The notes under the pieces are model-generated. The model did not search any database, had not been told where the DNA came from, and saw only the letters and a program-made list of their open reading frames with translations. From JAUHXS01 sp965213575 (GTDB taxonomy: Bacteria > Bacteroidota > Bacteroidia > Chitinophagales > JAUHXS01), in assembly GCA_965213575.1 (NCBI GenBank), contig CBDBZN010000015.1, positions 1-24,350 on the forward strand: a stretch of DNA of 24,350 nt, in the 5' to 3' direction. Below are positions 14,642 through 24,082 of the stretch, in pieces. Both the position numbers and the translations under genes were made by a program. Within the stretch, counting starts at the first letter, position 1. The number at the start of each line of letters is the position of its first letter.

Positions 14642-15720
14642 TCTACAGTTATATAACCTTGGGCTGCTGTAACGCCTAATTCTAAGGCTTTTTTCCAATC
14701 TTTACATGCACCGGTTGGATTTCGTTGCATCTCTGCAGTAATACCTCTATTTAAATAAGCATATCCATATTGTGCATTAATGTTAATTGCTTTATTAAAA
14801 TCATTAATTGCTTTTTCATATTCATATATTTCATAATATGCAGAGCCTCGGTTATTATAAGCATATGCATAATCAGGTTTAGCAGCTATTGCTTTTGAAA
14901 AATCTTCAATAGCATTTTTATATTGTTTCATTTCGTGCTTGACACTACCTCGATTATTATAAGCAATATGATAAGTGGAATCCAACTCAATTGCTTTAGA
15001 ATAAGCTTGTAAAGCTTCATCATATAATTTTAAGATCTTTTTTGCACTTCCAATGTTATTGTATGCAATTTTTAGTTGAGGGTCTTGGCCTATTGCTAAT
15101 TCATAATCTTTGATCGCATCTTCATATTGTTCTAATTTCCTTTTGGCACTGCCGCGATCATTATAAGCTTGTGCCTTATCATCCAAATACTTTGCAGCAT
15201 CAGTAAAATGAATAATAGCTTTGTTATATTCGGCCTCTTTAAACTGAATTTTGCCCATTTGATAATGTGCCTGTCCTTTTGCAGGATTTAAGGCTATAGT
15301 GCTTGAGAAATCTAAATATGCATTATGTTCATCTTTTAATGATAAATAACATATCGCTCTTTCATAAAATGATAATGGATTTGTAGAATCAAAGCTAATA
15401 GCATGAGAAAAATTATTTATCGCGTCTTGATATTCAGATTTTTGATAGTAGATGTTACCTAAATTAAAATAGGCATCTTTAAAAGCAGAATCCAGTTTTA
15501 CAGCTTCATTAAATAAAAGTTTAGCACTATCTAAGTTATTTTGATTATAAAGTGCAATGCCTCTATTATATAAGATATGGGCCTTTTGCTTATTGACTGC
15601 TGCCACAATACTTACAGAATCACTGACAATATTATTATTTAGAGAATCTGTTGTTTGTCCGCCAACATTTGAGAAGCAGATGCAGAGTATCCAGAAACAT
15701 ATACATGATAATATTTTCAT
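14629..15720 (-). CDS. Exported TPR-repeat protein
   Basis: The 363-residue protein has a signal peptide (hydrophobic core to about residue 20, cleavage near VGGQ) followed by about nine tetratricopeptide repeats covering residues 45-350. The repeats share the form AYNNRGSAKxxLxxYxxAIxDY. Such arrays are protein-interaction scaffolds. The mature protein should be periplasmic or bound to the outer membrane. Its last 13 bases contain the start of the OmpA-family gene (GAATGCG, where TGC GAA AAA TAA ends this gene), so the two are made together and may interact. Confidence 0.92.
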   Translation of the reverse strand: MKILSCICFWILCICFSNVGGQTTDSLNNNIVSDSVSIVAAVNKQKAHILYNRGIALYNQNNLDSAKLLFNEAVKLDSAFKDAYFNLGNIYYQKSEYQDAINNFSHAISFDSTNPLSFYERAICYLSLKDEHNAYLDFSSTIALNPAKGQAHYQMGKIQFKEAEYNKAIIHFTDAAKYLDDKAQAYNDRGSAKRKLEQYEDAIKDYELAIGQDPQLKIAYNNIGSAKKILKLYDEALQAYSKAIELDSTYHIAYNNRGSVKHEMKQYKNAIEDFSKAIAAKPDYAYAYNNRGSAYYEIYEYEKAINDFNKAININAQYGYAYLNRGITAEMQRNPTGACKDWKKALELGVTAAQGYITVECEK

Positions 15721-15849
15721 TGCAGCAAGGTTAACTTAATATCAATGATGTATAGTAATCTTCTCTAAGATAAAAATATTTTTCACAATTACTTTAAAGA
15801 ATCTGTTGATCATGATAATAATTAATTACCCGATTTTATTCAATGCTAA

Positions 15850-16940
15850 TTAAATCTTTCCGGTACCCAACAGATGAAGTAGAGCAAAATGACTTTTCAC
15901 AGCTCCAAAAAAAGTTTTATGTTGATTATAAGGCACATCAAATTCCTTGGCCGTTTCTTTTACCAAATAAGAAATTTTTTATAATGAACGTGGCATATAT
16001 TAGGAAATAAGTGATGTTCTATCTGATAATTTAATCCTCCTATAAACCAAGAGAAAAACACACTCTTTCGAGCAAAATTGCTAGTTGTATTCATTTGATG
16101 AATTGCCCAATTATTTTCGACACTTGAATTTTCATCAACTTCATAGAATTCTGTTTCTTTAACTACATGGGCTGATTGGAAAACCAGTGCCAAGAAGAGG
16201 CCACTGATAAATTGCATCAGTAGAAAACCCAATAAAACATGCCACCAGCTGATATTCATTATTACAATTGGTAAAATTAATGTAAAAAGTAAATAAATAA
16301 TCTTATTTAATATAAGGTGGCTCCACGCTTCTTTAGGGGTAAGTCCTTGACGAATAAGCAGGCCACGTTTACTAAAATCTATCAATTGTTGAAAATCTTT
16401 AACAAACAATTTAAAAATTGTCATCAATCCATACAAAAATGGAGCATAGAATGCTTGTAAAGAATAAGCTTTATGTGGCTTTTGGGTTGAAGAAAATCGC
16501 ATCACCGCAATTTCCAAATCTTCATCAAAGCCCTCAATATTAGTAAAAGAATGGTGCAATACGTTATGTTGTATCTTCCACGTGATGTGAAAAGCTCCAA
16601 TGATATTCATCAAGTATCCTAGTCCTTTATTTATTTTTTTCTTCTTAGAATATGATCCATGATTTGCATCATGAATTACAGCCAAGCCTATTCCGGACAT
16701 TCCCAATCCCATCAAAACCCACATGAAATACATCAAATCCAAAGATTGAATAATTCCCCCTATCATACATGCTAATGGAATTAAATACAGCGCCAGCATA
16801 AAAGCAGTTTTAGCCTTCATGTTAAAATCACCATGTTTAGAAAGATTATTTTCTTTAAAATAAAGATTTACCTTTCTTCTTAATTCAATAATAAATTCAG
16901 GTTTATCTTTAATATTAAATTTAACTGTAGAGATAGTCAT
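15850..16940 (-). CDS. Membrane fatty acid desaturase, frameshifted near the 3' end
   Basis: Integral membrane acyl-lipid desaturases introduce a double bond into fatty acyl chains with a di-iron centre held by histidine boxes. All three are visible: HDANH (residues 90-94), HNVLHH (125-130) and QIEHH (306-310, the variant Q that marks the front-end delta-5/delta-6-type family). Several hydrophobic segments lie between them. The frame stops at 15960, but one extra T in the T6 run 15975-15980 (an A on the coding strand) lets it continue as ISYLVKETAKEFDVP and LLHLLGTGKI to a stop at 15850, giving 363 residues, the usual family length. I infer a one-base sequencing deletion, not a truncated gene. 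The first residues are hydrophilic, without a cytochrome b5 domain. Confidence 0.88.
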
Positions 16941-16994
16941 AAATGAGAATTTGTATTAAGATAGTACATTATTTTTTATACTGCTCATGAAGAT

Positions 16995-18158
16995 TTAAAA
17001 CGACTTCAAATATTTCTTTAAAAAAATTTTAATTCCACATACTGTTATATTTTTTCCGATTGGGTAATCTTCATCTTTAGGAATTATGAAGAAGTTGTTT
17101 TTAGTTTCTAAATCTTCTATTCCATTTTTTAATCCTTTAGTTACTGTAGGATTAGTAGAATACTTTATTTCAATTGAAGCAATTGGGTTAAGAGATTTTG
17201 TAATTACGATGTCTATCTCAGTGCCGGCATGAGTTCTATAAAAATACAAATCCAAATCGGAAGATTTTTCTGCACGTATTTGCTGTAAAACGTAAGATTC
17301 AAATGAAGCTCCTAAAACCGGCATTCCTAAGAGTTCGTCAAAGGAGTCGATTCTCATTAATCGGTGGAGAAGTCCTGAATCTGCGATGTAAACTTTAGAT
17401 GATTTGACAATTCTCTTTTTAGCATTGAATGAAAAAGGCGACAAACGGTTAATCATAAAAGTGCCTTCTAAAAAGTTTATATATTTATTGATGGTATGAT
17501 TAGTTAATCCCAATGAATTACCTATAGCGGTAGCATTCAATAGAGAGCCGCTTTGCCAAGATAGCATTTCCCAAAGTCTTCGAATCAATTGGGGAGAGGC
17601 TGATAATCCTAAAAGGGGTAAATCGCGTTCTATATAGGTTTTTATAAAATTGTCTAACCAGTTTTTAGATTGTACATTAGTTTTAGCTAAAATGCTCTCC
17701 GGAAATCCTCCAAAAAAATGATGCTCGTTACTATCTATATTAGGAAGTTCTAATATAGAAAATGGTTTAAGTTCAACATACCCTATTCTACCGGCGAGTG
17801 ATTCCGAGGAATCTCTGATTAAATGTGGGGTTGCAGAACCTAGTATGATAAATCGTAACGGCACTCGATTCTCATCAACTGATGAACGTATAATCGGGAA
17901 AAGCTCCGGTTTAATTTGAATCTCGTCAATAATAACGCAATTATCTTTATTGGCATCAAAAAATAATTCTGCAGATTCCATTTTCTGAAAATCTGAAGGC
18001 TTTTCTAAATCTATGTATATACAATTTTTATTTATCGATTTTGCATACTTTTTAACCAGTGTAGTCTTTCCTACTTGTCTCGGGCCTAAAATGCCAATCA
18101 CAGGTAAAAAATCTCCTAATTGATGCAGTTCTATATTATATTTTCGATCAATTATCAT
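16995..18158 (-). CDS. AAA ATPase with DUF4143 domain
   Basis: The 387-residue protein has an N-terminal P-loop ATPase (Walker A GPRQVGKTT, residues 25-33; Walker B NCVIIDEIQ; sensor-like FIILGSATP with SESLAGRIGYVEL). The C-terminal DUF4143 region ends with GTEIDIVITK and ASIEIKYS, a D...ExK arrangement that resembles the PD-(D/E)xK nuclease core. The family is widespread, scattered in genomes and of unknown function; individual members have been suggested to act in toxin-like or defence settings without firm proof. No defence partner is visible here: its neighbours are comM and a desaturase. It is full length with no frame break. Confidence 0.9.
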   Translation of the reverse strand: MIIDRKYNIELHQLGDFLPVIGILGPRQVGKTTLVKKYAKSINKNCIYIDLEKPSDFQKMESAELFFDANKDNCVIIDEIQIKPELFPIIRSSVDENRVPLRFIILGSATPHLIRDSSESLAGRIGYVELKPFSILELPNIDSNEHHFFGGFPESILAKTNVQSKNWLDNFIKTYIERDLPLLGLSASPQLIRRLWEMLSWQSGSLLNATAIGNSLGLTNHTINKYINFLEGTFMINRLSPFSFNAKKRIVKSSKVYIADSGLLHRLMRIDSFDELLGMPVLGASFESYVLQQIRAEKSSDLDLYFYRTHAGTEIDIVITKSLNPIASIEIKYSTNPTVTKGLKNGIEDLETKNNFFIIPKDEDYPIGKNITVCGIKIFLKKYLKSF

Positions 18159-18190
18159 AGAATATTGGAATTGATATTTCCATTTTTCTA

Positions 18191-18212
18191 GGTAAAACTA
18201 AGTTATTTTACC
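18191..18212. other. Inverted repeat between comM and the DUF4143 gene
   Basis: GGTAAAA (18191-18197) pairs with TTTTACC (18206-18212) over an 8-base loop. It may separate the comM and ATPase transcripts, but no T run follows on either strand. Confidence 0.35.
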
Positions 18213-18260
18213 GGCTAGAATTTTCTAACCTTAATTTTAAAATTTGCAATCTGTAATCTC

Positions 18261-19800
18261 TCACCCCGCCCAACCTTCTCTATCCAAACTCCGATACTGA
18301 ATAGCTTCTGCAATATGTTCCGGACGGATATTATCTGATGCAGCCAAGTCAGCGATAGTTCTGCCCACTTTTAAGATGCGATCATACGCACGAGCAGAAA
18401 GGTCTAGTTTTTCCATAGCGGTTTTAAGTAAGTTTTGCCCAACTTTATCCAACTGGCAAATCTCTTTGAGTTGTTTGTTGGTCATTTGCGCATTACAATG
18501 CTGCCCTTCTGATTTTTCAAAACGTTTTTCTTGAATCTGCCTGGCAGCTACTACTCGACTGCGTATATCTTTACTTACTTCAACGCATGTATTTTCATCT
18601 GAAAGTTCATTAAACGGTACGGGTGTTACTTCCACATGCAAGTCAATCCTATCCAATAACGGCCCTGATATTTTATTTAAATATTTCTGTACAATGCCGG
18701 GAGCACAAACACATTCCTTATCCGGGTGATTATAATAACCACATGGGCATGGATTCATAGATGCAATAAGCATAAAACTGGCAGGATAATCCACACTAAA
18801 TCTAGCTCGGGCAATGTTAACCTTGCGTTCTTCCATTGGTTGGCGGAGCACCTCTAATACTGTTCTTTTAAATTCCGGCAATTCATCTAAAAACAAAACC
18901 CCATTATGAGCTAAAGAAATCTCTCCGGGCTGCGGTTGGTTACCGCCACCTACTAATGCTACATCTGATACAGTGTGATGAGGAGAACGAAACGGCCGTG
19001 TTGCAACCAACGATTCAGTAGATAACTTCCCGGCTACAGAATGTATCTTAGTTGTTTCTAATGCTTCATAAAGTGTAAGCGGAGGCAATATAGTAGGCAA
19101 GCGTTTGGCAAGCATTGTTTTTCCTGCTCCCGGTGGGCCGATTAAAATTACATTATGGCCCCCCGAGGCAGCAATTTCTAAAGCTCTTTTAATATTTTTT
19201 TGTCCTTTTACATCATCGAAATCTAAGTCGGGATGATCTTGATTTGCAGAAAACTCTGAGCGAGTATCTACAAAAGTAGGTGTAATGATTTTATCTCCAT
19301 TTATAAAGTCAATAGTTTCTTGAATATTTTCTACGCCATACACCTCTAAGTCATCTACAATTGCCGCTTCTCTGGCATTTTTTTTCGGCAAAATAAATCC
19401 TTTAAATCCTTCTTTTCTAGCTTGGATAGCAATCGGCAGCGCCCCTTTTATAGGTTGAAGGCTTCCATCTAAAGATAATTCTCCCATGATGATGTACTTG
19501 CCTATATCTTCATTTTTTACCTGGTCTGATGCAGCGAGAATACCTATTGCCATCGTAAGGTCATAAGCAGAACCTTTCTTTTTTAATATCTGCCGGAGCC
19601 ATATTAATGACAATCTTTTGCCGCGGCATTTTATAACCGATATGTTTAATTGCTGTTTCTATTCGTTGCCATGCTTCCTTCACTGCATTATCAGGCAATC
19701 CCACCATATAGTATTTATTTCCAGCTCCTACGCTTACTTCTACGGTGATTGTGGTAGCATCTATACCGTAAACGGTACTTCCATATGTTTTTACTAGCAT
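18261..19800 (-). CDS. comM: ComM/YifB family Mg-chelatase-like helicase, frameshifted
   Basis: ComM is a hexameric AAA+ branch-migration helicase that helps integrate foreign DNA during natural transformation; YifB is the same family. The N-terminal Lon-like domain (TVEVSVGAGNKYYMVGLPDN) is in one frame (19800 to 19561) and the ATPase in another (19613 to 18261). The junction lies at 19575-19584, where the coding strand reads AAAAAAGAAAGG; removing one A restores ADIKKEGSAYDLTMAIG, the conserved family sequence, and a 512-residue protein. Further motifs are Walker A LIGPPGAGKTMLAKRLP, Walker B GVLFLDELPEF, and the cysteines of CPCGYYNHPDKECVC. I infer a sequencing insertion. Confidence 0.93.
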
Positions 19801-19824
19801 ACTACAATTATTACACAGCAGGCA

Positions 19825-19845
19825 GCAGATATTATAATATTCTGC
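19825..19845. promoter_or_regulatory. Near-perfect palindrome upstream of comM
   Basis: GCAGATATTATAATATTCTGC is one base short of a perfect 22-bp palindrome and lies 25 bases upstream of the comM start. No TAnnTTTG box was found for comM, so this could be an operator or a leader hairpin. Chance in AT-rich DNA is possible. Confidence 0.3.
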
Positions 19846-19925
19846 TTTTCATTTAAAAAATAATGCAACAATTTAGATATTACTTCGTATAATGTAATTT
19901 AATTACTAGACTAAATAAGTTGCGT

Positions 19926-20057
19926 ATGGATGACTTTGACAAAACTAATCTAAAAAACGACAATTTAAATGCTGATAGCCTTTCTTCAGAGAAACAAAGA
20001 GAAGAAAATGCTAAAATATTAGCTACGTTGCTAGATGATTTAGATATGATCTTTTAG
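19926..20057 (+). CDS. Possible 43-aa acidic protein
   Basis: An ATG at 19926 opens 43 codons ending in TAG at 20055-20057. The product begins MDDFDKTNLKN and ends ATLLDDLDMIF; it is acidic, soluble and helix-prone (SSEKQREENAKILATLLDDL). The stop lies directly against the stop of the convergent DUF4293 gene, as if the boundary were set by a real gene, and composition looks coding. It has no visible -7 box or ribosome binding site, and I know no homologue. Confidence 0.5.
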   Translation: MDDFDKTNLKNDNLNADSLSSEKQREENAKILATLLDDLDMIF

Positions 20058-20477
20058 TTAGCGCAGCCTATCCATAGACCGAACGAGCTTTTCATCTTTT
20101 CTGATGCTCCTCATTGCTAAGTAGATAAATAAAATTACAAAAAACGGAATGACTATTCCAAATCCATATGTATGAATTGCTGCTGTTGCAGCTAAGCTAA
20201 ATGAATGAACATAAACTGCTACTCCTATAAAAAGGGCAGCTAAGGTGATCGTAAATTGACAAAATCTGATTTGTTGTTTTCTATTTTTATATAAAAATAA
20301 CGCTATAAATGGCATAAGTATCATTAAACATGCTAAGATCATCAATGGCATGTTGTAATAAACTGAGTAAATAACTTTTTCACTATCAACTTCTATAATC
20401 CACATATCTAATAAAAACAATAAAGCTGCAGAAATAGAAGCTAAGAATAAATAAATACTTTGAACACGTTGGATCAT
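20058..20477 (-). CDS. DUF4293 family membrane protein
   Basis: The 139-residue protein has four predicted transmembrane helices (about residues 7-25, 43-63, 71-91 and 100-123). It begins MIQRVQSIYLFLA, which is the hallmark of the Bacteroidota-specific DUF4293 family, and ends in a charged cytoplasmic tail (RKDEKLVRSMDRLR). Function unknown. It is transcribed divergently from the thiolase gene; a perfect minus-strand -7 box (TATGTTTG) lies at 20526-20519. Confidence 0.88.
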   Translation of the reverse strand: MIQRVQSIYLFLASISAALLFLLDMWIIEVDSEKVIYSVYYNMPLMILACLMILMPFIALFLYKNRKQQIRFCQFTITLAALFIGVAVYVHSFSLAATAAIHTYGFGIVIPFFVILFIYLAMRSIRKDEKLVRSMDRLR

Positions 20478-20518
20478 AACATCAATTTTTATAAATAGGC
20501 CAATTTACTTTTCTTCTA

Positions 20519-20526
20519 CAAACATA
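20519..20526 (-). promoter_or_regulatory. DUF4293 gene -7 box (TATGTTTG on the minus strand)
   Basis: The plus strand reads CAAACATA. On the minus strand this is an exact TAnnTTTG match, 42 bases upstream of the start codon. Confidence 0.55.
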
Positions 20527-20562
20527 CAACATATCCAATTTAAATTTAAAAATTCTATTCCC

Positions 20563-20570
20563 TACCTTTG
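20563..20570 (+). promoter_or_regulatory. Thiolase gene -7 box (TACCTTTG)
   Basis: Exact TAnnTTTG match. It includes the TTG at 20568-20570 that an automatic start call would choose, so transcription probably begins after that TTG and the coding start must lie downstream. Confidence 0.65.
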
Positions 20571-20588
20571 TATTATAAAATACAAGGA

Positions 20589-21841
20589 CTGAAAACAGCT
20601 TATGTAATAGATGCCGTAAGAACTCCGGTCGGAAGATATGCCGGTGCTTTAGCCACAGTAAGGCCGGATGATTTAGCCGCTTTAGTAATCAGGGCATTGA
20701 TGGAAAGAAATCCTAACATTGATCCTAAAGCCATAGAAGATGTGATTTTAGGATGTGCAAATCAGGCAGGAGAAGATAATAGAGATGTAGCTAGAATGGC
20801 TTTATTATTAGCCGGCTTACCTATTGAAGTTGGTGGCAATACTGTAAATAGGCTGTGTGCTTCAGGTTTACAGGCGATCATGGATGCTTCAAGAGCAATC
20901 ATGTGCGGAGATGGTGAAATTTACATAGCGGGAGGTGTAGAAAGCATGACAAGAGCTCCCTTTTGCTATGGCAAAGTCTGAAACATCCTTTAACAGGAAA
21001 CCGGAAGATATATGATACGACTATCGGTTGGCGATTTACCAACCCTAAGTTAGCTAAAATGCATTATCCTTACGGAATGGGAGAAACAGCCGAGAATGTA
21101 GTGGAAAAATATGGTGTTTCGAGAGAAGACCAAGATGATTTTGCCTACAGTTCTCAACAAAAATATAAAGCAGCTCATGCTAAAGGTAAATTCAAAGATG
21201 AAATTGTTCCGGTAGAAATCCCTCAACGAAAAAGTGCTTTAGTAGTAGTGGAGGAAGATGAACATCCTCGTCCGGATGCGCCAAGAGATAAATTAGGTGA
21301 TCTTAAGCCGGAATTCAGAGAAGGCGGATCGGTTACAGCCGGTAACTCTTCCGGTGTAAATGATGGAGCGGCAGCATTGCTTATTGCTTCTGAAGAGGCA
21401 GTAAAAAAATATAACCTTAAACCAATGGCTAAAGTAATTGCTATGGCAATAGCGGGAGTTTCGCCTGACTGCATGGGTATTGGGCCCATACCTGCCACTC
21501 AAAAAGCTTTAAAAAGAGCCGGCTTAGAAGCAAAAGATATTGATTTGGTAGAATTGAACGAAGCATTTGCTTCTCAATCCTTAGTTTGCATGAGAGAGTT
21601 GGGTTTTGATGAAAGCATAGTCAATGTAAATGGCGGCTCTATTGCTATCGGTCATCCACTAGGAGCTTCCGGTGCAAGAATTTCAGCTACTTTGCTACAT
21701 GAAATGCAAAAACGAGATGATGTGAAGTACGGTTTGGCAACGATGTGCGTAGGAGTAGGGCAAGGAGCAGCAGTGATTTATGAAAAAAATCTAGTTATCA
21801 TTGATCCCTTATCAGATAAATTTCAAGCATCTTATAATTAA
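20589..21841 (+). CDS. pcaF: Thiolase (3-oxoadipyl-CoA or acetyl-CoA acyltransferase type), frameshifted
   Basis: Thiolases cleave 3-oxoacyl-CoA with free CoA. The sequence fits the PcaF/PaaJ branch: AYVIDAVRTPVGRYAGAL, VRPDDLAAL, GCANQAGEDNRDVARMA, catalytic Cys in TVNRLCASGLQA, NEAFASQSL with GGSIAIGHPLGASGA, and CVGVGQGAA. Acetyl-CoA acetyltransferase is an alternative. The reading frame breaks twice: one extra base in the T4 run 20961-20964 and one between 20993 and 21007; correcting both restores FAMAKSETSFNRK and IYDTTIGWRF. Removing one A from the run 21783-21789 would end the protein at 21794 with YEKI, the usual family length (about 400 residues), so the last 15 residues may be spurious. 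I place the start at CTG 20589, after AAGGA; the TTG at 20568 lies in the promoter. Confidence 0.85.
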
Positions 21842-21858
21842 GCATTCAACATTCTAAA

Positions 21859-22591
21859 TTGAACCTAACTATTGATGTAGGTAACTCTAAAACTAAAATT
21901 GCTGTCTTTCAACAAGATGACATAATTTTTACTGCCGGTTTTAAACATCTTAGTTTAATAAATATAATTGAGCTGTTTAACAATTACGAAATAACTGCCG
22001 TAATTAGCGCTGAAGTAGGAAAGGCAATTTCAGAAGAAGTAATTCATTATTTACATGATAAAGCAACTTATATAAATTTTAACTATCATTGCTCTATTCC
22101 GATTAAAAACACCTATAAAACTCCGGAAACACTTGGTAAAGACCGGCTGGCAGGAGTAATAGGTGCTTCCTATTTATATCCAAAAAAAAAATATTTTAGT
22201 AATTGATGCCGGTACTTGCATTACCTATGATTTTATTGATAAAACAAAAAAATACTTAGGTGGCAGCATTAGTCCGGGCATTAGTATGCGACTTAAAGCA
22301 CTTAACAATTTTACAGATAAACTGCCGTTAGTAGAGCGAAAAGATTGGAATGGCCTTATTGGCAAAAGTACGGAAGAAGCAATTTTAGCCGGAGTTTACA
22401 ATGGTATTTTACATGAAATGGATGGAATAATTGATGAATATAATAAAGAATATAAACAGCTTATTACAATTATTACCGGTGGAGACAGTAATTTTTTTGG
22501 ATCAAAACTTAAAAATGAGATATTTGCAGTCTCAAATTTAATTCACATTGGATTAAATGAAAATATTAAAGCAACATGGCTAAGCACCTAA
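21859..22591 (+). CDS. coaX: Type III pantothenate kinase, frameshifted
   Basis: CoaX phosphorylates pantothenate, the first step of coenzyme A synthesis; it belongs to the ASKHA fold. Motifs seen: the phosphate-binding start LTIDVGNSKTKIAVF, TLGKDRLAGVIGA (substrate-binding GxDR type), VIDAGTCITYDFI and the GGSISPGISMRLKAL segment. Translation begins with TTG. The frame breaks in a run of ten As (22182-22191); nine As give YPKKNILVIDAG and a 243-residue protein, the usual length. I infer a homopolymer insertion, although transcriptional slippage on A9-A10 runs is a known alternative. It overlaps the next gene by 16 bases. Confidence 0.92.
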
Positions 22592-24082
22592 TTGGTTACA
22601 TTCTCATCTTTATTTTATTTATAAATAATATAGTGCGTGGGCAGGATAATAATCTTTTTTCTCAATTTGGCTTAGGAGAACTTCAAGAAGGCAATTTTGC
22701 TCCTAATCGAGGTATGGGAGGAGTAAGCGCGGGCTTTAGAAGTAATGAAATGTAAATTTTGCCAATCCGGCTTCATACAGCGCGATTGATTTGACCACTT
22801 TGAAGTAGGTATAAGTGGTATTTCCCGTACTTTTAAAACTGAAAGTGTAATGCAATCTTCTAGAGATGTAAGCTTAAGTTACATGGCATTAGCATTTCCG
22901 GTAACCAAATGGTGGGGAGGAAGTTTTGGTATTAGGCCTTACAGCAAATCTAATTATGAAATAACTTACAAAAAATTTGATCCGTCAACTGATTCTGTTA
23001 AATATATAACAAGGGCATCAGGAGGAATTAACCAAATATATGTAGGTAGTGGCTTTAGTTTATTAAATATAGATCAAACCAAAGCGGATACGGTATTAAG
23101 AACGGTCTCTAAAACCTCTTATATAATTAACGATTCAATCATTATGCTGCCTGACAGCATCACACCTGCTTGGTTAAAGCGAAATAAATATCTTTACCAA
23201 GGACAAATTGTCGAAATTGCAGTAACCCAATCTAAAGAGTTAGTAAATATTGATCGAGCTAAATATCATAATATTTCCATAGGTGCAAACGTACATTATT
23301 CTTTTGGTGTATTAAAAACAATTGATTATGCACTTTTTGACAATTCAGGAAGCAACGCTTTTTTCAACACCAGAAGCACTAATAATCTTACTGTAAACAA
23401 TATTACTTGGGATGCAGGTATTCAGTATACAACAATAGTAACTGAAGCAGTTGCAGTAACTATAGGCGGAAGTGGACAAATTTCGCAAGAATTGCAAGGA
23501 GAACAACATGCCAGATTAGAGACTTTTAGAGGCAATACCATTCCGGTTCCCGGAGTAAATATTAGAGATACGGTAGGGCCTTTCGTGACCCGAAGCATTG
23601 GTTATACGCCCTCTACCTTTCAAGTGGGCATGATGTTTAAAAAAGACAATGCCTGGAAAGTAGGAACGGATGTTAGATGGGAAAACTGGTCAAAATATAG
23701 GACACCGACCGGACAAAAAGATGATAACTTGACTAATAGCTATACGTTCTCTCTAGGCGGTGAAATTATTCCTGATATAGATAGAAAAGGCTGGAGAAGC
23801 TTTGCTTATAGGCTGGGAAGCCGCATGGGAACAAAGCATTTTGTGTTAAATGCCAAACAAGTAGATAATTTTGGCATAACTATTGGGATGGGTATACCGA
23901 AAAGAACAATTTTGATCGTGAATGATATCAAACAAAAGTATACTTTCTATCCATTTAACATAGCTTTAGAATTTGGCAGGTCAGGAAGTATTAAGGATAA
24001 CTTAATAAGAAACACTTATTTCAAAAGTACGATCGGATTATCTTTAAATGATAAATGGTTTAATAAAAGAAAAATTGAATAA
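22576..24082 (+). CDS. Outer-membrane beta-barrel protein, two frameshifts
   Basis: The start codon ATG at 22576 overlaps the end of coaX. A signal peptide (MAKHLIGYILIFILFINNI, cleavage near RGQ) is followed by NLFSQFGLGELQEGN and FAPNRGMGGVSAG, the opening of a Bacteroidota outer-membrane family in which NPASYSAIDLTTF follows. The frame breaks at the A3 run 22748-22750 and the T3 run 22799-22801; adding one base to each restores EN-VNFANPASYSAIDLTTF-EVGISGISRTF and joins the N-terminus to the long open frame that ends at 24082, 502 residues in all. The remainder has alternating strands, as in a transmembrane barrel. Its substrate is unknown. It is placed between coaX and a TPR gene that starts directly after its stop codon, so the three form an operon. 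Confidence 0.87.

Noticed and set aside
14642..14698. Upstream ATG of the OmpA-family gene (19 extra residues)
   Set aside because: The extension would bury the signal peptide behind an arginine-rich segment and lies deep in the upstream gene; the ATG at 14641 is better.
16995..18158. DUF4143 ATPase as part of a defence system
   Set aside because: No nuclease, methylase, toxin or other defence partner lies nearby; the neighbours are a desaturase and comM.
20568..20570. TTG as start of the thiolase
   Set aside because: It is part of a perfect TAnnTTTG promoter box, so it is unlikely to be in the mRNA.
18261..24082. Treating the broken genes as pseudogenes or programmed frameshifts
   Set aside because: Several unrelated genes, including the core gene coaX, break at ordinary homopolymers with no shared slippery heptamer or stimulatory structure; single-base correction restores family sequence in each.
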